A DNA stretch of 8,154 bases from Nanobdellota archaeon (lineage in GTDB: Archaea > Nanobdellota > Nanobdellia > Pacearchaeales > GW2011-AR1), in NCBI GenBank assembly GCA_018817905.1, contig JAHISS010000060.1, positions 1 to 8,154 of the forward strand, given 5' to 3'. Positions 5,121 through 8,154 of this stretch are shown here, one piece after another. Below the pieces are notes generated by a model. That model saw only the letters and a program-made list of their open reading frames with translations. It had not been told where the DNA came from and did not search any database. A program made the translations under genes and the position numbers. Positions within the stretch are counted from its first letter, which is position 1. Each line of letters opens with the position of its first letter.

Positions 5121-5126
5121 GGAGGT
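5121..5126 (+). promoter_or_regulatory. Shine-Dalgarno sequence deciding the rpl15e start
   Basis: GGAGGT sits 7 nt before the ATG at 5134. It overlaps the in-frame GTG at 5119, so that longer start is unlikely. This is the clearest Shine-Dalgarno in front of a recognised gene here. Confidence 0.75.
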
Positions 5127-5133
5127 TTTTAGA

Positions 5134-5706
5134 ATGAAAGGACTTTATCATCACCTGCGAGAGGCGTGGAAAAAACCTGATAAGAAAGTTTTGCAGTCGC
5201 GCATGGTGAAATGGCGAGCTGGAAATGCGATTGAGAAAGTTGAAAAACCTCTTCGGTTGGACAGGGCGCGGGCGTTGGGGTATAAGGCGAAGAAAGGTTT
5301 TGTTGTTTTTCGTGTTAGAGTAAACCGCGGTGGGAGAAAAAGAGAGCGGGCTGGAGTTAAAGGAAGAAAGACAAGAAAGCAGACGATTAGAAAGACATTG
5401 AAGATGAATTATAAATGGGTTGCTGAGATTCGCGCGGCTAGGAGATATCCAAGTTTAGAAGTTTTGAATTCTTATAACATTGGAAAAGATGGAAAACATT
5501 ATTTTTATGAGGTAATCATGGTCGATACTTCTAAACAAGAAATAAAGACAGATAGAACGACTAAGTGGATAACTAAAAAAGGAAATAAAAAAAGAGCTGA
5601 GCGAGGGTTGACTTCTGCTGCTAAGAAATCGCGCGGCTTGCGTTCTAGGTCTCCGAATATGAAAGTTAGGCCGAGCTTGAGAGCATGGCACAGGCAAGGG
5701 AAATAA
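5134..5706 (+). CDS. rpl15e: large-subunit ribosomal protein L15e
   Basis: L15e is an rRNA-binding protein of the large ribosomal subunit, found only in archaea and eukaryotes, and is unrelated to bacterial L15. The product is 190 residues, close to the usual length for archaeal members. Family landmarks run the whole length: REAWKKP at 8-14, RLDRARALGYKAKKGFVVFR around 41-60, AARRYPSLEVLNSYNIGKDG near 105-124, and RGLTSAAKKSRGLR near 156-169. It is strongly basic throughout. The C-terminal tail after KVRPSLRA is WHRQGK. The start is fixed by GGAGGT 7 nt upstream and by the conserved KGLYHHLREAW beginning. It stands alone, with a repeat-bearing leader upstream and a repeat-rich spacer downstream. 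Confidence 0.97.
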   Translation: MKGLYHHLREAWKKPDKKVLQSRMVKWRAGNAIEKVEKPLRLDRARALGYKAKKGFVVFRVRVNRGGRKRERAGVKGRKTRKQTIRKTLKMNYKWVAEIRAARRYPSLEVLNSYNIGKDGKHYFYEVIMVDTSKQEIKTDRTTKWITKKGNKKRAERGLTSAAKKSRGLRSRSPNMKVRPSLRAWHRQGK

Positions 5707-5741
5707 TCTTTGGCGATAACGAAATCTGATTGGATAAATGC

Positions 5742-5805
5742 CGCCCAACTCCCCGAGCCAGTTCTTGTTTGTTTTCTTTTTGCTAAACTAACTCGGCTCG
5801 CCCCA
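5742..5805. repeat. 64-nt hairpin repeat, copy 2
   Basis: Arms at 5753-5763 (CCGAGCCAGTT) and 5786-5796 (AACTAACTCGG) pair except for a central two-base internal loop (CC against AA). The loop is T-rich. It is the same length as the copy at 711-774. Lying 36 nt after the L15e stop, it may also help end that transcript. Confidence 0.65.
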
Positions 5806-5873
5806 CAAGATTATCACAAAACTCTTAACCGTGGGTATGGTATGTGCTGCTGATGCTGATTGTTTTTTAATTG

Positions 5874-6173
5874 ATACATAATCTTTAAAAAAATAGCTTA
5901 AATTGCAGCCACTTCTCGCAGCCATGTATGGCATTTAATCATAGCACAATACTCCACACGCAACATGCTCTACTCACGACCACGCACGTTATTGATTGCA
6001 AATACTCATGCGTAATACGTTCTGCTCGCAATCACGCGCCTTTGTTGATTTAAATTAGTGACGCGTAATTGTTCGCCCCCAATGGTTAATAATAAAATCA
6101 ATCGGGAACATAATGTTGGTTGAATTTTTGATAATGCTTCGGTTAGTTGGATTTGTGGTGCTGGGTAATTTGT
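5874..6173 (+). repeat. intergenic repeat block, copy B, split by a tandem array
   Basis: The two parts of copy A recur at 5874-5911 and 6076-6173. In copy A they are one base apart; here a 163-bp tandem array separates them. With the hairpin repeat at 5742-5805 this accounts for most of the 523-bp gap between rpl15e and the PAS gene. Confidence 0.65.
5913..6075 (+). repeat. three-unit tandem array with conserved stem-loops
   Basis: Units start at 5913 (58 nt, most diverged), 5971 (52 nt) and 6023 (53 nt), with starts TTCTCGCA, TACTCACG and TGCTCGCA. A fourth unit stands alone at 7881-7935. Units two and three have 7-nt arms (5982-5988/6007-6013 and 6034-6040/6060-6066) around a loop of about 20 nt. 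The arms differ between units while pairing is mostly kept. The array fills the gap between the halves of repeat block B precisely, so it is an insertion relative to copy A or was lost there. Confidence 0.6.
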
Positions 6174-6214
6174 TTATTGCTAATCTAGAAAATAGAAAGT
6201 TTAATATTCTTTGA
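6113..6214 (+). CDS. possible 33-aa hydrophobic peptide inside repeat copy B
   Basis: ATG at 6113 is preceded by GGGAA. The peptide begins MLVEFLIMLRLVGF and resembles the one in repeat copy A (558-653) over its first 14 residues. It ends at TGA 6212-6214, inside the promoter region of the PAS gene. The ribosome site is weaker than in copy A. It may be only an open stretch of repeat sequence. Confidence 0.15.
   Translation: MLVEFLIMLRLVGFVVLGNLFIANLENRKFNIL
6200..6207 (+). promoter_or_regulatory. TATA-like box of the PAS gene
   Basis: TTTAATAT is centred about 26 nt before the ATG at 6230, and no Shine-Dalgarno sequence intervenes. A leaderless transcript is expected. Confidence 0.5.
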
Positions 6215-6229
6215 AAATATTGTTTTAGC

Positions 6230-7153
6230 ATGAACTGGGATGAATTTTTGATTAAACCGATGCAGAGGAGTTTGGTTTATTTGGGGAAGCACTATCCGAA
6301 GTTAATGAGAGTTATGAAGGTAATTCCTGATTCTTTCTTGCAGCAACATGAAACGTATTTAGGTGTGGTTGGTGGGCGAGATAGTTATCGGGAAAAAGTT
6401 GCGGCTTTGAAAAATAATTTGCGAAGAAGTGGCGAAGAAAATGCAGAATTGGTTAGGGGAGTGAATGAGGGCGATAGACAAATTAGACATTTGGAAGCTG
6501 AGCTTGGAAAATATGCTGGTTTAGAAGCAAGGCTGGAAAAATATAAGGAACAGATTGGAGATTTTAGAGCTGCGCTTGGCCAGCAGAGAAATTTGAATGC
6601 AATGCAAAAAAAAGCATTGTCGAAGTTAAGGTTGGAGCGGGCAATCGGAGTTGCTAGAGATAGTGTTTATTCAGAGCCAGGACGTTTTGGAGTTGCGGTG
6701 GATTATCGCGGTGTGATTATTGGTGTTTCTGAAAGAGCATTGAAACGGATTGGTTATCCTGAGAAGGAACTAATCGGAAGAAACGCGAATGAATTTATTC
6801 TTGGAGATTATGGGCTCGGTGGTTTGTTGGACAAAGCTTCTGGAGAACAACGGCGACGTATGTTATTGCAAGGCGTAACAATTGCTTCCCCAGATAAAAA
6901 TAGAAAAATTGTCCGTGATTTAGTAGTGCAGGTTCATTATAGTGAGGATGAAGGTAGAAGAGTTTATGCAGCTGCAAGTATAAAGGAACAAGGGAGACAT
7001 GAGAAAAAGGTTTTGGCAAGACTTGGAAGAATGAGGGTTGCGAAAGAAAAAAGGCAGGCAGATGGAGAAGCAAAACTTGCAATTAGGAGAGTGGATGGCT
7101 GGATGAGTGATTTAGCCGATTTGTTAAGGAAAAGAAAACCTCTTGCTGAATGA
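6230..7153 (+). CDS. coiled-coil protein with a PAS domain, probable sensor
   Basis: The protein has 307 residues and no membrane helix or signal peptide. Residues 50-135 are rich in Glu, Lys, Arg and Leu with heptad-like spacing, a likely coiled coil for dimerisation. A PAS-type domain follows at about 150-255: RFGVAVDYRGVIIGVSERAL, then RIGYPEKELIGRNANEFI, then closing strands with RRVYAAASIKE. PAS domains sense small ligands, redox state or light, or mediate protein contacts. The C-terminal 50 residues are basic and helical. No histidine-kinase, cyclase or DNA-binding domain is evident, so output must come through a partner or through the helices. The start is supported by the TATA-like box 26 nt upstream. 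No response-regulator gene lies nearby. Confidence 0.75.
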   Translation: MNWDEFLIKPMQRSLVYLGKHYPKLMRVMKVIPDSFLQQHETYLGVVGGRDSYREKVAALKNNLRRSGEENAELVRGVNEGDRQIRHLEAELGKYAGLEARLEKYKEQIGDFRAALGQQRNLNAMQKKALSKLRLERAIGVARDSVYSEPGRFGVAVDYRGVIIGVSERALKRIGYPEKELIGRNANEFILGDYGLGGLLDKASGEQRRRMLLQGVTIASPDKNRKIVRDLVVQVHYSEDEGRRVYAAASIKEQGRHEKKVLARLGRMRVAKEKRQADGEAKLAIRRVDGWMSDLADLLRKRKPLAE

Positions 7154-7176
7154 ATTTAATCGGAAAGAAATCCCCA

Positions 7177-7202
7177 CAGCTTGCTACTGGGCAAATGTTG
7201 CC
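7177..7202. repeat. short hairpins after the PAS gene
   Basis: CAGCTTGCT at 7177-7185 is the first of three copies (also 7285-7293 and 8000-8008), and GGCAA-ATG-TTGCC (7190-7202) is a perfect 5-bp hairpin. They lie just downstream of the PAS stop codon. The second CAGCTTGCT copy forms CAGC-TT-GCTG. Confidence 0.4.
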
Positions 7203-7306
7203 ACTTCGCCTTAAGATTATCATACAAACCAGAGTCGATTTGGATATGAGTTATTGATGACTGCCTTGGGATTTTAGAAGATTGCAGCTTGCTGTGATTT
7301 GGTAGT

Positions 7307-7600
7307 TTATTTTTTAGCAACAGTTGGGAAGGTGTTTTGTTTTCTTTTTCTAATCACAAGAACAATAACGACTACGAGAATGACTATCACAAGCAGCGAA
7401 ATGAGTAATGTTGTGTAATTTCCTGGCGGGGAGCTTGCAGGTTGTTCTGGTTCTGCCACGACTACGAAAGGTAGAGTGGTGTCCATTGCAATTCCCATTG
7501 TAACTCCGCCACTTACCAGGTCTGTGTTGATTTCTTTGAATGCGATGACAACAGTGTATTCTGTGCCAACAACAGCGTCGTTTGGAATCTTATCCTGCAT
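7307..7600 (-). CDS. small protein with C-terminal membrane anchor
   Basis: The product has 97 residues. Residues 10-48 alternate hydrophobic and polar residues like a beta-rich domain. A Pro/Ser linker (PEQPASSPPG, 51-60) leads to one strong membrane helix (about 64-83), then a basic RKRKQ tail. The layout matches the end of a surface protein anchored with its bulk outside, yet no signal peptide precedes it, and a stop codon lies immediately upstream in frame of the ATG at 7600. It may be the 3' remnant of a longer secreted protein, or a small tail-anchored protein. No continuation was evident in the other upstream frames over about 90 nt. No convincing promoter is visible. The family is not recognised. 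Confidence 0.55.
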   Translation of the reverse strand: MQDKIPNDAVVGTEYTVVIAFKEINTDLVSGGVTMGIAMDTTLPFVVVAEPEQPASSPPGNYTTLLISLLVIVILVVVIVLVIRKRKQNTFPTVAKK

Positions 7601-7625
7601 TTAGAAATAAGGAGGAAATTGTATC

Positions 7626-7691
7626 ATGGAGAATTCTGGAATGATGACAGTTATGCTTGAACAGTTGGAGGAGGTATTAACGCAGATATAA
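7626..7691 (+). CDS. possible 21-aa micropeptide with strong Shine-Dalgarno
   Basis: AAGGAGG (7609-7615) lies 10 nt before ATG 7626, one of the strongest ribosome sites in the window. The reading frame gives MENSGMMTVM followed by LEQLEEVLTQI, an amphipathic helix, and stops at TAA 7689-7691. It diverges from the membrane-anchored gene on the other strand. It could be a real micropeptide or the start of a gene cut short. A small hairpin at 7720-7733 follows. Confidence 0.25.
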   Translation: MENSGMMTVMLEQLEEVLTQI

Positions 7692-7719
7692 TTAGAAATT
7701 ATATTAAGAATCAAGAAAG

Positions 7720-7733
7720 GCAGGTAAACCTGC
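7720..7733. terminator. compact perfect hairpin GCAGGT-AA-ACCTGC
   Basis: Six-bp arms around two bases lie 28 nt after the micropeptide stop. No T-run follows, so a terminator role is uncertain. It belongs to the class of tiny hairpins common in this window. Confidence 0.3.
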
Positions 7734-7735
7734 TT

Positions 7736-7831
7736 AAGCTGGTCGATTTTGTGTAATGGGCGGCTGGGTCAGATGCCCCGCTTTGTCGAAGGCAGATTTG
7801 CTCGAAGGGTAAACCATTGGGGTGGGAGCTT
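7736..7831. ncRNA. possible small structured RNA
   Basis: AAGCT/AGCTT (7736-7740/7827-7831) and AATGG/CCATT (7755-7759/7814-7818) nest around GCGG/CCGC (7761-7764/7777-7780). The stretch looks richer in GC than its surroundings and has no reading frame. It is not a tRNA: no T-loop GTTCGA and no acceptor pairing of the right spacing. The helices are short and could arise by chance. Confidence 0.2.
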
Positions 7832-7843
7832 CACGAAGAAGAG

Positions 7844-7860
7844 CAGTATCTCCACATAGA
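7844..7860 (+). repeat. CAGTATCTCC repeat terminus, solo copy
   Basis: CAGTATCTCCACATAGA matches the copy at 669-691 and the ends of the 1723-1892 element. CTTCACGAAG lies just before it; TCACGAAG also lies just after the 669 copy. Confidence 0.6.
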
Positions 7861-7880
7861 CTTTTCAAATTTATTTTTTT

Positions 7881-7935
7881 TACTCGCGGTCACGTGTCTT
7901 TATTTGTTGGAATTTAGTGACACGTAACGCGCTCG
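7881..7935 (+). repeat. solitary unit of the stem-loop repeat
   Basis: This is the fourth unit of the family seen in tandem at 5913-6075. Its arms ACGTGTC (7892-7898) and GACACGT (7919-7925) pair perfectly, replacing base pairs relative to units two and three. Confidence 0.6.
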
Positions 7936-7938
7936 TCC

Positions 7939-7965
7939 ACTCTGTGAGTTCAATTTCGCGCAATT
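7939..7965 (+). repeat. 27-nt direct repeat, copy 2
   Basis: Matches 774-800 with two mismatches (core TCTGTGAGTTCAATTTC). As at the first site, a CAGTATCTCC copy lies upstream, but the sequence between the two differs: the 64-nt hairpin there, the stem-loop unit here. Confidence 0.6.
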
Positions 7966-7986
7966 TTCGATGTTAAATTCCTTCTT

Positions 7987-8035
7987 GGGGTTTACCCCGC
8001 AGCTTGCTGCGATACAAGTTAATGCCCTTCGGGCA
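7987..8035. repeat. cluster of three tight hairpins
   Basis: GGGGT-TT-ACCCC (7987-7998), CGCAGC-TT-GCTGCG (7998-8011) and TGCCC-TTC-GGGCA (8023-8035) follow one another just downstream of the minus-strand zinc-ribbon gene. They might mark its 3' end, though no T-run accompanies them. Confidence 0.5.
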
Positions 8036-8041
8036 GCTCCG

Positions 8042-8154
8042 CTAAGACCTCTGTTGGTTTTCTAACCAATTAACAATCTTATTCTTATCAGGAGGAACAT
8101 CCTTCCTTGAATAGAAAACAAATTCCATTTTCTCATAGCATTTAGGACAATAAC
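8042..8154 (-). CDS. zinc-ribbon protein, C-terminal fragment (runs off the window)
   Basis: Only the last 36 codons are present, ending in TAG (8042-8044). The visible part starts YCPKCYEKMEFVFYSR, giving one CxxC pair; a second pair would be expected upstream outside the window. It continues with a charged segment and NKIVNWLENQ, a likely helix. This resembles the C-terminal zinc ribbon of many small archaeal proteins, but no family can be named. The motif and coherent amino-acid composition favour this frame over the other two minus-strand frames. Confidence 0.55.
   Translation of the reverse strand, partial: YCPKCYEKMEFVFYSRKDVPPDKNKIVNWLENQQRS

Noticed and set aside
5119..5133. Longer L15e start at GTG 5119
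   Set aside because: It would overlap the GGAGGT ribosome site, and the conserved family N-terminus begins at the ATG at 5134.
5455..5748. Minus-strand frame opposite the end of rpl15e
   Set aside because: Shadow of L15e; the plus-strand product is unmistakable.
5913..6075. CRISPR array
   Set aside because: Units are contiguous and diverged, without identical repeats separated by unique spacers, and no cas gene is near.
6795..7082. Minus-strand frame opposite the PAS gene
   Set aside because: Antisense shadow with low-complexity composition.
7755..7818. tRNA gene
   Set aside because: No T-loop consensus, no 7-bp acceptor stem and wrong arm spacing.

Overview
The window is archaeal. It encodes ribosomal protein L15e, a family found only in archaea and eukaryotes. 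Almost every gene also has an archaeal TATA-like box about 25-27 nt upstream of its start codon, which suggests mainly leaderless transcripts. AT-rich DNA, small proteins, long intergenic spacers and a short bacterial-type methionyl-tRNA synthetase fit a small-genome (DPANN-like) archaeon. That lineage guess is inference, not something the sequence proves.

Layout. 1-423: a small zinc-binding, acidic-tailed protein whose frame is open to the left edge. 424-832: a repeat-rich spacer with a T-rich terminator, repeat block A, a long hairpin and the uppP promoter. 833-1705: uppP (undecaprenyl-diphosphate phosphatase). 1723-1892: a compact inverted-repeat element. 1936-2619: a nucleotidyltransferase-fold protein, convergent with metG (2616-4058, minus) and overlapping it at the stop codons. 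4153-4506 (minus): an unrecognised 117-aa protein. 4507-5133: a GC-richer, highly structured stretch closed by a perfect 14-bp inverted repeat and bracketed by 11-bp direct repeats; it is either an RNA gene or a small mobile element. 5134-5706: L15e. 5707-6229: a second mosaic repeat region, where a three-unit tandem array sits inside a second copy of block A. 6230-7153: a coiled-coil plus PAS protein. 7307-7600 (minus): a small protein anchored by a C-terminal membrane helix. 7601-8041: more repeats, hairpins and a possible small structured RNA. 8042-8154 (minus): the C-terminal end of a zinc-ribbon protein.

The coding genes are ordinary and form no obvious pathway: translation (metG, rpl15e), lipid-carrier recycling (uppP), a probable sensor and several small proteins, mostly transcribed singly. 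The unusual content is between the genes. At least five families of short repeats are shuffled in different orders around the genes, several fold into hairpins, and one family shows compensatory base changes in its stem. The 4561-4958 structure is the best candidate for something undescribed.
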